Of a stretch of 5,602 nt of DNA, positions 1 through 5,602 are shown piece by piece (positions within the stretch are counted from its first letter, which is position 1; the number at the start of each line of letters is the position of its first letter). The notes beneath the pieces were generated by a model that saw nothing but the letters and a program-made list of their open reading frames with translations, was not told where the DNA came from and did not search any database. The translations under genes were made by a program, and so were the position numbers. The DNA is taken from assembly GCA_023419655.1 (NCBI GenBank), contig JAEZXP010000228.1, forward strand, positions 1-5,602, read 5' to 3'. This stretch comes from Bacillota bacterium. Lineage in GTDB: Bacteria; Bacillota; Clostridia; Lachnospirales; Lachnospiraceae.

Positions 1-1285
1 GCGTTCCCTCTACGACGGGGCTATATTTGGGAGAGGAGCTGTAATTCGTATTACTCAGATATTTTGCTTCCGAAGAAGTCAGAGTCAGCGCCAATCCACC
101 CAGATAATCGATAATTTTTTCAAAATTCTCAAAATTCACCAGTACACAGCCATCCAAGCGGATGTTGAAGTTAAGGGCTATGGTTTCATACAGCAAATCC
201 ACATCACCCTTTTCGTATACGGAGTTTAGCTTATTCTCTTTGTATCCGGGTATCTGCACAAGCGTATCCCTCAAAATAGAGGTCAGTTTTATGGATTTAC
301 TGTTCTTGTTCAGCGTGGCTATTATAACCACATCTGTCCTGCCTCTTGATGAACCTGAACCGATTGCCTCTTCACCAAGCAGCAGTATATTATATACTCC
401 TTCATCCTGCCTTCCGTATCCGGGGTGGTCCGGCCATTCAATTGTATCCGGGTCTATCTCTTCACTGTCAGAAGCCAGGTCATCATCATCGATATAATCT
501 ACATCCTCCACAACATCAGGCTCATTACTAAAGTCCTGTGTCCAGGTGTTCCATATCTTGCTGCCGACATTAATACCCATCTTTAGCAGCAGTTGATTTC
601 CGGGCTTTGTAAATCCCAGAAAAAAGGCGCTGCCCAATAAGAGTACGATTCCCGCAATTACACCTATCTGGATTTTCATCATTCTGGCCTTTTTCTTACT
701 TTTTAAGGCTCCTGCCTCCAGATTCTCCAGTTCCTCGCTGATTTGCTTAGCAAGGGAATTATTTATGTCAAATAGGGTCTCATCAATAATCTCCGCCGGA
801 GCCATCTGTTCCAAAGCAGCCGCTTCTTCATCCTCCTGTAAAGCTTCCTCCGCTTCCGGTACATCTTTGCTGCAATAATTTACGACATCCTCTGCGGCGT
901 CCTCATTCTCTGCATTATCCATCGGTGCATGATTTTCTTCTGTGTTATCTTCCACAGACGACTCCTTTGCGGTATCCTTTTCTCCGGCATTATCCTCTTC
1001 CAAAGAGGCTTCTGAGCTATGTTTTTCTCCGGCCGGATTTACTTCTGTTATATCTTCTTTTGAATAATTGTCTTCTGCAGGGACTTCTTCACCGGATTGA
1101 CTTTCCAAAGAAACTGCGGTCTCCTCCCTTACCGCAGTTTCCCCGGTATCCTTACTAACCGATACATCCATACTTGTACTGATATCAACATCACTTAGCA
1201 CCCTGTCAATATTCTTATAATAATTGGCTTGAAACTCCGGATCATTTCCAAAGTCAAAATCATCATGCGTATTGCCCTTTGACAT
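1..1285 (-). CDS. LCP (LytR-CpsA-Psr) family membrane protein, C-terminus cut by the window edge
   Basis: The frame stays open for 428 codons from the ATG at 1285 to the window edge; no stop lies in the window, so the C-terminus is missing. LCP proteins attach undecaprenyl-linked polymers such as teichoic acid or capsule to peptidoglycan outside the membrane. Residues 1-188 are hydrophilic and dominated by Glu/Asp. A basic patch (about 195-204, KSKKKARMMK) precedes one membrane segment (about 205-225), giving a single-pass topology with the N-terminus inside. An acidic linker (about 254-280) leads to the LCP domain from about 297: YNILLLGEEAIG, then GRTDVVIIATLN (315-326, with Asp318), SILRDT (336-341, with Arg339), VNFENF (383-388) and DYLGG (393-397). 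The Asp and Arg of the GRTD and RDT motifs match known LCP active-site residues. The usual LGxDxR motif is LGEEAI here, and the later Arg motifs lie outside the window. The start is fixed by AGGAG eight bases upstream. The long acidic cytoplasmic part is unusual for the family. The exact polymer substrate cannot be told. Confidence 0.9.
   Translation of the reverse strand, partial: MSKGNTHDDFDFGNDPEFQANYYKNIDRVLSDVDISTSMDVSVSKDTGETAVREETAVSLESQSGEEVPAEDNYSKEDITEVNPAGEKHSSEASLEEDNAGEKDTAKESSVEDNTEENHAPMDNAENEDAAEDVVNYCSKDVPEAEEALQEDEEAAALEQMAPAEIIDETLFDINNSLAKQISEELENLEAGALKSKKKARMMKIQIGVIAGIVLLLGSAFFLGFTKPGNQLLLKMGINVGSKIWNTWTQDFSNEPDVVEDVDYIDDDDLASDSEEIDPDTIEWPDHPGYGRQDEGVYNILLLGEEAIGSGSSRGRTDVVIIATLNKNSKSIKLTSILRDTLVQIPGYKENKLNSVYEKGDVDLLYETIALNFNIRLDGCVLVNFENFEKIIDYLGGLALTLTSSEAKYLSNTNYSSSPKYSPVVEGT
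1110..1141 (-). repeat. Perfect 11-bp inverted repeat inside the LCP coding region
   Basis: On the coding strand GAAACTGCGGT (1141-1131) is followed by a 10-base spacer AAGGGAGGAG (1130-1121) and then ACCGCAGTTTC (1120-1110), an exact reverse complement of the first arm. Three further G-T wobble pairs could extend the stem outward (GGG at 1144-1142 against TTT at 1109-1107). The loop contains GGGAGGAG, a Shine-Dalgarno-like run. The repeat encodes ETAVREETAVS near residues 49-59 of the LCP protein, so a short repeated peptide (ETAV...ETAV) explains part of it, but not the exact inverted symmetry. Function is unknown. Confidence 0.8.
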
Positions 1286-1293
1286 ACTTCCAT

Positions 1294-1298
1294 CTCCT
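1294..1298 (-). promoter_or_regulatory. Ribosome binding site of the LCP gene
   Basis: AGGAG lies eight bases before the ATG at 1285 and is the best Shine-Dalgarno match in the window. Another ATG inside the spacer (ATGGAAGT) is eight bases upstream and out of frame. The 67-base gap behind the dipeptidase stop contains TATTAT (1333-1328), a possible -10 box, but the bases 17 upstream (TTAATG) make a poor -35, so no promoter is claimed. No terminator hairpin is visible between the two genes. Confidence 0.75.
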
Positions 1299-1352
1299 AC
1301 TAATCATCATATCCTTCACCTGATAACATAATACATGTGTCAGATAAACGCA

Positions 1353-2807
1353 TTAATTAATCTTATTCTCAATAACCTTTTCAAGAAACTTATATACCCT
1401 GACAGTGGATGAAATACTGACTTCCTCATCAATAGTATGAACGCGGGACATATCCGGACCGATGGATACTATATCGATTCCGGGCATTTTTTCAGCGATT
1501 AGTCCGCATTCCAGGCCGGCATGAATTGCCTCTACCTTCATCTCTTTGCCGTACATCTCTTTATGGTGCTTCTGCATATGCTCCCGAAGTTTTGATTCTT
1601 TCCTGAATTCCCATGCAGGATATTCGGCACGGAGAATATATTCTCCTCCTAAAAAATCAGCCATGTATTTCAGTCTGTCACTGACATAATGCTTATAGCT
1701 GCTCTTAGAGCTTCTTACGGAACTGCATACAACAGCCTGCTCCTCTTCCAGACGGAAAATCCCCAAGTTCAGGGAACTTTCAACAAGTCCTTCTATATCG
1801 GAGCTCATGACCTGTACCCCATACGGTATCTGTACCAGCAGGAATAAGAGCTTCTCAAAAGACACGGGATGAACAGGCTCATACTGACCCTCACCCATAT
1901 CCTCTACCGAATATTCCAGCTCCGGTTCGCTGCTTTCCAATTCTTTTTTGTACACCGCCATCATTTCAGCGATATTATCACACAGCTTACCATATTCCTG
2001 CGAAGGGATTACCAGCTCTGCAAAGGCTTCCCTTGGTATAACATTATCCTTATAGCCTCCCTCCATATGAAGTACTCCATAAGAACTCTTTTCTCTTAAA
2101 TCAAACAGCAGACGGGCTAAAAGCTTATTGGCATTGGTACGGTTATGAACAATATCAATCCCTGAATGTCCGCCCTTTAAGCCGCCTATACTGACCTTTA
2201 TCTTTTTGCCGCTTTCTGTTACTCTCTTTAACGGTAATGTACAGGTTCCTGTTAATCCCCCGGCACAGCTTGCCAGCAGATAACCTTCCTCCTCTGAATC
2301 CAGGTTAATCATATACTCTGCCTTTAAAGCAGACAAATCCAGCTCCTTTGCACCGTTCATTCCCACCTCTTCATCTGTGGTAATGACCGCTTCAATCCTG
2401 GGATGCTTTAAATTATCGTCGGATAATAATGCCAATATATAAGCAACCGCAATTCCGTTATCAGCACCCAGCGTAGTACCGTCCGCTTTAAGTAAATCAC
2501 CGTCTACAATCAGCTTTATCTCATCCTTAAGAAAGTCATGGGTACTATCCTTCAGCTTCTCACATACCATATCCATATGACCCTGGAGCATAATCGCAGG
2601 CTGATTCTCGTAACCCGTCGCTGCTTCCTTAATTATGATAACATTATTGGCCGTATCCTTATTATACTCCAAACCTCTGGCTTTCGCAAAGTCTACCAGA
2701 TATTCACTAATTTCTCCTTCGTTTCCTGAGCCTCTCGGTATCTTTGAAATCTCACTGAAGTATCTAAATATTCCTTTGTAATCCATTTGTTCCAAATGTT
2801 TATCCAT
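1353..2807 (-). CDS. pepD: Aminoacyl-histidine dipeptidase, PepD-like (M20 metallopeptidase family)
   Basis: This is a cytosolic di-zinc dipeptidase that splits dipeptides such as Xaa-His (carnosine-like substrates), recycling peptide amino acids. Residues are numbered from the chosen start. GHMDMV gives His77 and Asp79, GADNGIAVA gives Asp116, TTDEEVG gives Glu146-Glu147, NLDSEEEG gives Asp170, and SRVHTIDE near the end gives His457. These match the metal and catalytic set of E. coli PepD (His80, Asp82, Asp119, Glu149, Glu150, Asp173, His461) with a steady offset of 3 to 4. GGLKGGHSGIDI marks the lid/dimerisation domain inserted into the catalytic domain. No signal peptide is present. The frame opens at an ATG at 2849, but that codon has no Shine-Dalgarno sequence and would add 14 residues before the family N-terminus. 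The ATG at 2807 has GAAAGG 11 bases upstream and gives 484 residues, close to the usual 485. All catalytic residues are intact, so it should be active. True substrate range is inferred from the family. Confidence 0.93.
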   Translation of the reverse strand: MDKHLEQMDYKGIFRYFSEISKIPRGSGNEGEISEYLVDFAKARGLEYNKDTANNVIIIKEAATGYENQPAIMLQGHMDMVCEKLKDSTHDFLKDEIKLIVDGDLLKADGTTLGADNGIAVAYILALLSDDNLKHPRIEAVITTDEEVGMNGAKELDLSALKAEYMINLDSEEEGYLLASCAGGLTGTCTLPLKRVTESGKKIKVSIGGLKGGHSGIDIVHNRTNANKLLARLLFDLREKSSYGVLHMEGGYKDNVIPREAFAELVIPSQEYGKLCDNIAEMMAVYKKELESSEPELEYSVEDMGEGQYEPVHPVSFEKLLFLLVQIPYGVQVMSSDIEGLVESSLNLGIFRLEEEQAVVCSSVRSSKSSYKHYVSDRLKYMADFLGGEYILRAEYPAWEFRKESKLREHMQKHHKEMYGKEMKVEAIHAGLECGLIAEKMPGIDIVSIGPDMSRVHTIDEEVSISSTVRVYKFLEKVIENKIN

Positions 2808-2818
2808 CCTATACCATG

Positions 2819-2824
2819 CCTTTC
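2819..2824 (-). promoter_or_regulatory. Ribosome binding site that favours the internal start of pepD
   Basis: GAAAGG sits 11 bases before the ATG at 2807. The ACT gene upstream has the same hexamer at the same 11-base spacing (4612-4607), and the flanks agree as GAAAGGYATGGT. This supports 2807 rather than the ATG at 2849, which is preceded by TTATTGATGG and no purine-rich site. Confidence 0.55.
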
Positions 2825-2859
2825 TTATAAAATTATTGAATGCTTCCATCCATCAATAA

Positions 2860-2935
2860 GGCATCGTATTCTATAGTGATTAGACGATACCTTTCTCCAT
2901 CCGGTTCATTCCATATTTTTCAAATTAAACGATGC
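2860..2935 (-). promoter_or_regulatory. Possible leader with two mutually exclusive hairpins upstream of pepD
   Basis: The gap between the UPF0210 stop and pepD holds three related segments. GGTATCGT (2891-2884) can pair with ACGATGCC (2867-2860) over eight positions, one of them G-U, with a 16-base loop. GCATCGT (2935-2929) can pair perfectly with ACGATGC (2867-2861). Both upstream arms compete for the same downstream arm. The nearer hairpin is followed by TTATT, a poor T-run, so it is a weak terminator at best. It could be an RNA processing or read-through control point between the two genes. No convincing promoter was found here: TTGAAA (2923-2918) lacks a -10 at the right distance, and TAGAAT (2873-2868) lacks a -35. 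Confidence 0.3.
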
Positions 2936-2940
2936 ACTGC

Positions 2941-4305
2941 CTAGTTCTTAAAGCTGTGAATCGGCGCAGGAATTCTTCCTCCCCGGTTAATAAACCTCTC
3001 ACAGGAAAAATTATTGACCTGCATAACGGGTGCATAACCAAGCAGTCCGCCAAACTCCACCGTATCCCCGCAGCTCTTTCCAATCACAGGAATAATCCTT
3101 ACCGCTGTTGTCTTCTGGTTTATCATTCCTATCGCCATCTCATCCGCAATAATTCCGGAGATTGTGGTTGCCTTCGTGTCTCCCGGTATTGCAATCATAT
3201 CCAGACCGACCGAACAGACACAGGTCATTGCTTCCAGCTTTTCTATATTTAATGCGCCTGCCTTCACTGCATTTATCATTCCCTGGTCCTCACTGACCGG
3301 GATAAATGCTCCGCTTAATCCTCCGACAAAGGATGATGCCATAACGCCGCCCTTTTTAACCTGGTCATTCAGCAGGGCAAGAGCAGCCGTAGTACCCGGA
3401 GCTCCGGCATATTCCAGGCCGATTTCCTCCAGTATCTCCGCTACGCTGTCACCTACTGCCGGTGTCGGCGCCAGACTTAAGTCTACAATTCCAAAGGGTA
3501 TATTAAGACGCTTCGAAGCTTCCATCGCGACCAGCTGGCCTACCCGCGTTATTTTAAATGCTGTCTTTTTTATCGTCTCGCAAAGGGTTTCAAAATCCTC
3601 TCCTCTGACAGTCTCAAGAGCCCTTTTTACAACTCCCGGTCCACTGACCCCCACATTGATGACGGCATCTCCCTCTGTTATTCCATGAAACGCACCTGCC
3701 ATAAACGGATTATCATCCGGTGCATTGCAAAAGACTACTAATTTAGCACATCCAATCGAATCCCTTTCCTTGGTATTCTCTGCCGTCTCTAAAATAATCT
3801 CACCCAGCAGCTTTACTGCATTCATATCAATACCGGTCTTTGTAGAGCCTACATTTACAGAGCTGCATACCCGTTCGGTACATTGAAGTGCCTTCGGTAT
3901 GGACCTTATAAGCAGCTCATCTGAATGTGTCATTGCCTTTGTCACAAGGGCGGAATATCCGCCGATAAAATTCACCCCTACTTCATGGGCCGCCTTATCC
4001 AACGTTCTGGCAATCGTCACATAATCCTCTATCGTTTTACAGCAAGAAGCACCTATCAGTGAAATAGGTGTAACGGAAATTCTTTTATTTACAATAGGGA
4101 TACCGAATTCTCTTTGTATCTTATTTCCTGTGGCTACCAGTTCCTTTGCCGTCCGGGTAATCTTATCATAAATCTTTTGATTTACCTCCGACAGATTAGG
4201 TCCTGCGCAATCAAGCAGGCTGATTCCGAGGGTTATGGTCCGGACATCAAGATTTTCCTGTTCAATCATCTTATTGGTCTCGATGACTTCATGTATATTA
4301 ATCAT
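2941..4305 (-). CDS. UPF0210 / DUF711 'PFL family' protein
   Basis: A 454-residue cytosolic protein of a conserved family without an assigned reaction. The name comes from fold similarity to pyruvate formate-lyase-type barrels; I see no glycyl-radical motif, so PFL activity should not be assumed. Recognisable segments are TITLGISLLDC (23-33), GVSGPGVVKRAL (219-230), SLAPTPAVGDSVAEILE (277-293), GAPGTTAALALL (301-312), SSFVGGLSGAFIPVSEDQG (324-342), PVIGKSCGDTVEFGG (406-420) and the C-terminal hallmark RGGRIPAPIHSFKN (441-454). Twelve cysteines are present, including Cys88-Cys89 and Cys362/Cys364. The length is that of the full family, with no truncation or frameshift. The ATG follows the ACT gene stop by 17 bases, with GGGAGAG in that gap as ribosome binding site. 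The ACT-UPF0210 pairing is found in many Firmicutes and other bacteria, which suggests that the two products act together, with the ACT protein sensing a small ligand. Family assignment is firm; role is unknown. Confidence 0.92.
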   Translation of the reverse strand: MINIHEVIETNKMIEQENLDVRTITLGISLLDCAGPNLSEVNQKIYDKITRTAKELVATGNKIQREFGIPIVNKRISVTPISLIGASCCKTIEDYVTIARTLDKAAHEVGVNFIGGYSALVTKAMTHSDELLIRSIPKALQCTERVCSSVNVGSTKTGIDMNAVKLLGEIILETAENTKERDSIGCAKLVVFCNAPDDNPFMAGAFHGITEGDAVINVGVSGPGVVKRALETVRGEDFETLCETIKKTAFKITRVGQLVAMEASKRLNIPFGIVDLSLAPTPAVGDSVAEILEEIGLEYAGAPGTTAALALLNDQVKKGGVMASSFVGGLSGAFIPVSEDQGMINAVKAGALNIEKLEAMTCVCSVGLDMIAIPGDTKATTISGIIADEMAIGMINQKTTAVRIIPVIGKSCGDTVEFGGLLGYAPVMQVNNFSCERFINRGGRIPAPIHSFKN

Positions 4306-4322
4306 GTTCCCAACTCTCCCAT

Positions 4323-4595
4323 CTATAGTCTGTGCATTTTATTGAATATATCTTCATGCTGGGCCTTAATAACCACACCTATCTCCGTACCTATCTGGTC
4401 CAGCTCCTCTGCTATCTCATCAAACTTCTTTGGTGAATTGGCAGCATCAACAATCATCATCATATTAAAGAAATCCTGAACAATTGTCTGGGATATATCC
4501 AGAATATTGATGCTGTTATCCGCAAGATAAGTGCAAACCTTTGCTATAATACCAACCCTGTCCTTACCCACGACAGTAATTACCGTTCTCTTCAT
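4323..4595 (-). CDS. ACT-domain protein, UPF0237 family
   Basis: A 90-residue protein made of a single ACT domain (about residues 4-78) plus a short helical tail. ACT domains bind small ligands, often amino acids, at dimer interfaces and pass the signal to a partner. The opening strand TVITVVG is followed by GKDRVGIIAKV (10-20), the typical turn and helix that form the ligand site, then NILDISQTI (30-38) as the second strand. The repeated hydrophobic run FFNMMMIVD follows. The family resembles the ACT half of glycine cleavage regulator GcvR, but no DNA-binding part is present. The start has GAAAGG 11 bases upstream. It lies 20 bases after the MBL gene stop and 17 before the UPF0210 start, so co-transcription is very likely. 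It is probably the regulatory partner of the UPF0210 protein. The ligand cannot be read from the sequence. Confidence 0.92.
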   Translation of the reverse strand: MKRTVITVVGKDRVGIIAKVCTYLADNSINILDISQTIVQDFFNMMMIVDAANSPKKFDEIAEELDQIGTEIGVVIKAQHEDIFNKMHRL

Positions 4596-4615
4596 AAATG
4601 ACCATACCTTTCATT

Positions 4616-5407
4616 CTATAAAATAACCATATCGGAGGGAACATCCCGGCGGGCCACACTCAAATTAAAATCCGGCGTAACAGCTCCAAGGCGCGATAAT
4701 TCACATAATACGGTTTCATAAGCAAGTTCCTCATAGTTATTCTCTTTGCTCAAATGAGCAAGAAGAATATGCTGCTTTTTATTTTGAATCAACTTACTGA
4801 TAAGGTCTGCGGACGTATCGTTGGACAGATGTCCCCGCTCCCCCGATATCCTCTGCTTCAGGTAATAGGGATATTTCCCGACCATAAGCATATTAATATC
4901 GTGATTCGCCTCTATCATCAGTGCATCCGAGCCTAAAAGCTTTGAGACGATATAATCATCATATGTACCCAAATCCGTGGCGACTCCTATCTTTTCACCG
5001 CCCATCTCCATTGTATAGCACACCGGATTCGAAGCATCATGGGAGGTAGAAAAGGGCTCAATGCTGATATCATTAATCATAAATGCATGATTCGGTTCAA
5101 CATAATTAAACAGCTCATCCGCTATTTCGCCCAAAGACCTGGTCCGGCGCAAAGCCATGACCGTCTCGTATGTAGCATAAATCGGTATATTATACCTTCT
5201 TGCCATGATTCCCAGTCCTGACACATGATCCGAATGCTCATGCGTCACCAATATTCCCTGAATGGTATCCGGACATATGTCAATGCTGTTAAGACCATTT
5301 TCAATTCGTTTTGCGCTGACTCCGGCATCAACAAGCAGATTCGTCTTATCACTGCCTACAAAGATACAATTCCCACTGCTGCCGCTTGCTATACTGCATA
5401 ATTTCAT
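4616..5407 (-). CDS. MBL-fold metallo-hydrolase, YycJ/WalJ-like
   Basis: A 263-residue cytosolic metallo-beta-lactamase-fold hydrolase. The N-terminus KLCSIASGSSGNC is typical of the YycJ (WalJ) group. The metal site is THEHSDH (55-61: His56, His58, Asp60, His61), with TSHDA (His123), TDLG (Asp145), EANHD (166-170), GHLSN (192-196) and LAHLSKENN (216-224, His218). All metal ligands of the family are present, so it should be active. B. subtilis YycJ is reported as a 5'-3' DNA exonuclease linked to mismatch repair; the same activity is inferred here. In Bacilli the gene sits next to walRK, whereas here it follows a probable coaE and precedes the ACT gene, so a link to cell-wall signalling is not supported. 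The ATG at 5407 has GGGAAG several bases upstream and lies about 29 bases from the predicted transcription start. It is the first gene of the operon behind the promoter at 5443-5471. Confidence 0.92.
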   Translation of the reverse strand: MKLCSIASGSSGNCIFVGSDKTNLLVDAGVSAKRIENGLNSIDICPDTIQGILVTHEHSDHVSGLGIMARRYNIPIYATYETVMALRRTRSLGEIADELFNYVEPNHAFMINDISIEPFSTSHDASNPVCYTMEMGGEKIGVATDLGTYDDYIVSKLLGSDALMIEANHDINMLMVGKYPYYLKQRISGERGHLSNDTSADLISKLIQNKKQHILLAHLSKENNYEELAYETVLCELSRLGAVTPDFNLSVARRDVPSDMVIL

Positions 5408-5442
5408 GTCAATCTTCCCATCTTCGTGTAATATTCTAATAG

Positions 5443-5471
5443 AGTATCCCCCATTTGAAGCCTTTTGTCAA
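5443..5471 (-). promoter_or_regulatory. Sigma-A-type promoter of the MBL-ACT-PFL operon
   Basis: A perfect -35 box TTGACA (5471-5466) is followed by a 17-base spacer and GATACT (5448-5443), which matches four of six -10 consensus bases. The transcript would start near 5436, leaving a leader of about 29 bases that carries the GGGAAG ribosome binding site. The -35 box contains the TGA stop of the upstream gene. A second -10-like TAGAAT (5438-5433) lies just downstream but lacks a matching -35. The site is inferred from consensus only. Confidence 0.65.
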
Positions 5472-5602
5472 GAAAAAACCGGACGGCAATCCGATAGCAG
5501 CTTATCAATCTGCTGCTCTATTTTGTATATATCCCCATCATTATAGATGACCTTTGAAAACCGGTTAAAGAAGTCTTCTTCCTTACTTTGACTGCTAAAA
5601 AT
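5468..5602 (-). CDS. coaE: Probable dephospho-CoA kinase, C-terminal 44 residues only
   Basis: The reverse strand is open from the window edge to a TGA at 5470-5468 and encodes 44 residues; the start is outside the window. The peptide IFSSQSKEEDFF followed by SKVIYNDGDIYKIEQQIDKLL has the layout of the CoaE C-terminus: an S-Q-x-S-x-E-E stretch, a strand ending in VIxNxG, then a closing helix of the type EQIDKLL. CoaE phosphorylates dephospho-CoA with ATP in the last step of coenzyme A synthesis in the cytosol. The P-loop and catalytic residues are not in the window, so the call rests on this tail and is tentative. Codon use and purine-rich composition look like the neighbouring genes. Its last codons overlap the predicted terminator, and its stop overlaps the -35 box of the next operon. 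Confidence 0.6.
   Translation of the reverse strand: MFSSQSKEEDFFNRFSKVIYNDGDIYKIEQQIDKLLSDCRPVFS
5473..5495 (-). terminator. Probable intrinsic terminator inside the end of the upstream gene
   Basis: ATCGGA (5495-5490), a six-base loop TTGCCG and TCCGGT (5483-5478) form a 6-bp stem with one G-T pair, followed directly by TTTTT (5477-5473). A second exact stem, AGCAGC (5517-5512) with GCTGCT (5501-5496) around a 10-base loop, abuts its upstream side. The T-run ends just two bases before the -35 box of the next promoter. The stem is short, so termination may be partial. It lies entirely within the last codons of the upstream gene. Confidence 0.5.

Noticed and set aside
162..531. Two plus-strand open frames of 111 and 61 codons
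   Set aside because: Both lie opposite the LCP domain, whose minus-strand motifs (GRTD, RDT, VNFENF) are unmistakable. Their peptides are serine-rich and resemble no family.
925..1158. Plus-strand open frame of 77 codons rich in Leu and Pro
   Set aside because: It is the antisense shadow of the acidic, Glu/Asp-rich part of the LCP gene. It has no ribosome binding site or recognisable domain.
1286..1352. Promoter or terminator between pepD and the LCP gene
   Set aside because: TATTAT at 1333-1328 has only a poor -35 partner, and no hairpin with a T-run is visible.
2808..2849. N-terminal extension of the dipeptidase from the ATG at 2849
   Set aside because: There is no Shine-Dalgarno site, and the extra 14 residues fall outside the family N-terminus. 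The start at 2807 restores near-exact numbering with E. coli PepD. The longer form remains possible.
2868..2923. Promoter for pepD built from TTGAAA (2923-2918) and TATAGA/TAGAAT (2875-2868)
   Set aside because: The spacing is far over the allowed 16-19 bases, and no better box pair is present.
3164..3688. Plus-strand open frame of 174 codons
   Set aside because: It lies wholly opposite the UPF0210 gene, which carries conserved family motifs across the same bases. The plus-strand peptide is a composition artefact.
2941..4305. Pyruvate formate-lyase or another glycyl-radical enzyme
   Set aside because: The protein is only 454 residues long and lacks a glycyl-radical motif near the C-terminus, which instead ends in the UPF0210 signature.

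Overview
The window looks like chromosomal DNA from a low-to-moderate GC anaerobic Firmicute, most likely Lachnospiraceae or a related Clostridia group. The reasons are the gene set (LCP-family envelope protein, PepD-type dipeptidase, UPF0210/UPF0237 pair, YycJ-type metallo-hydrolase), purine-rich ribosome binding sites, and AT-rich codon use. The genus is an inference from protein style, not a database match.

Every gene reads on the minus strand, so transcription runs from high to low coordinates. In that order they are: the C-terminal end of a probable dephospho-CoA kinase (5602 to 5468); a composite junction with a hairpin plus T-run inside the end of that gene and a sigma-A-type promoter whose -35 box contains its stop codon; a YycJ/WalJ-like MBL-fold hydrolase (5407-4616); a 90-residue ACT-domain protein (4595-4323); a UPF0210/DUF711 'PFL family' protein (4305-2941); a PepD-type aminoacyl-histidine dipeptidase (start most likely at 2807, stop at 1353); and an LCP (LytR-CpsA-Psr) family membrane protein (start at 1285) whose C-terminus runs off the left edge. 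The LCP gene has no stop codon inside the window but is clearly coding for 428 codons. No stretch longer than about 135 bases lacks a gene.

The MBL, ACT and PFL genes are separated by only 20 and 17 bases and form a tight operon behind the promoter at 5443-5471. The ACT + UPF0210 pair is a widely conserved couple of unknown function, which suggests a ligand-sensing subunit and its partner. The dipeptidase lies about 133 bases downstream, behind a leader that can form alternative hairpins, and may be read through or separately expressed. The LCP gene has its own strong ribosome binding site and no convincing promoter.

This is mostly housekeeping DNA: no mobile elements, CRISPR arrays, tRNA or rRNA genes were seen, and I see no clear novel system. 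The points most worth a second look are the overlapping terminator/stop/promoter junction, a perfect 11-bp inverted repeat with a Shine-Dalgarno-like loop inside the LCP gene, the very long acidic cytoplasmic segment of the LCP protein with its altered active-site motif, and the uncharacterised ACT-PFL couple.
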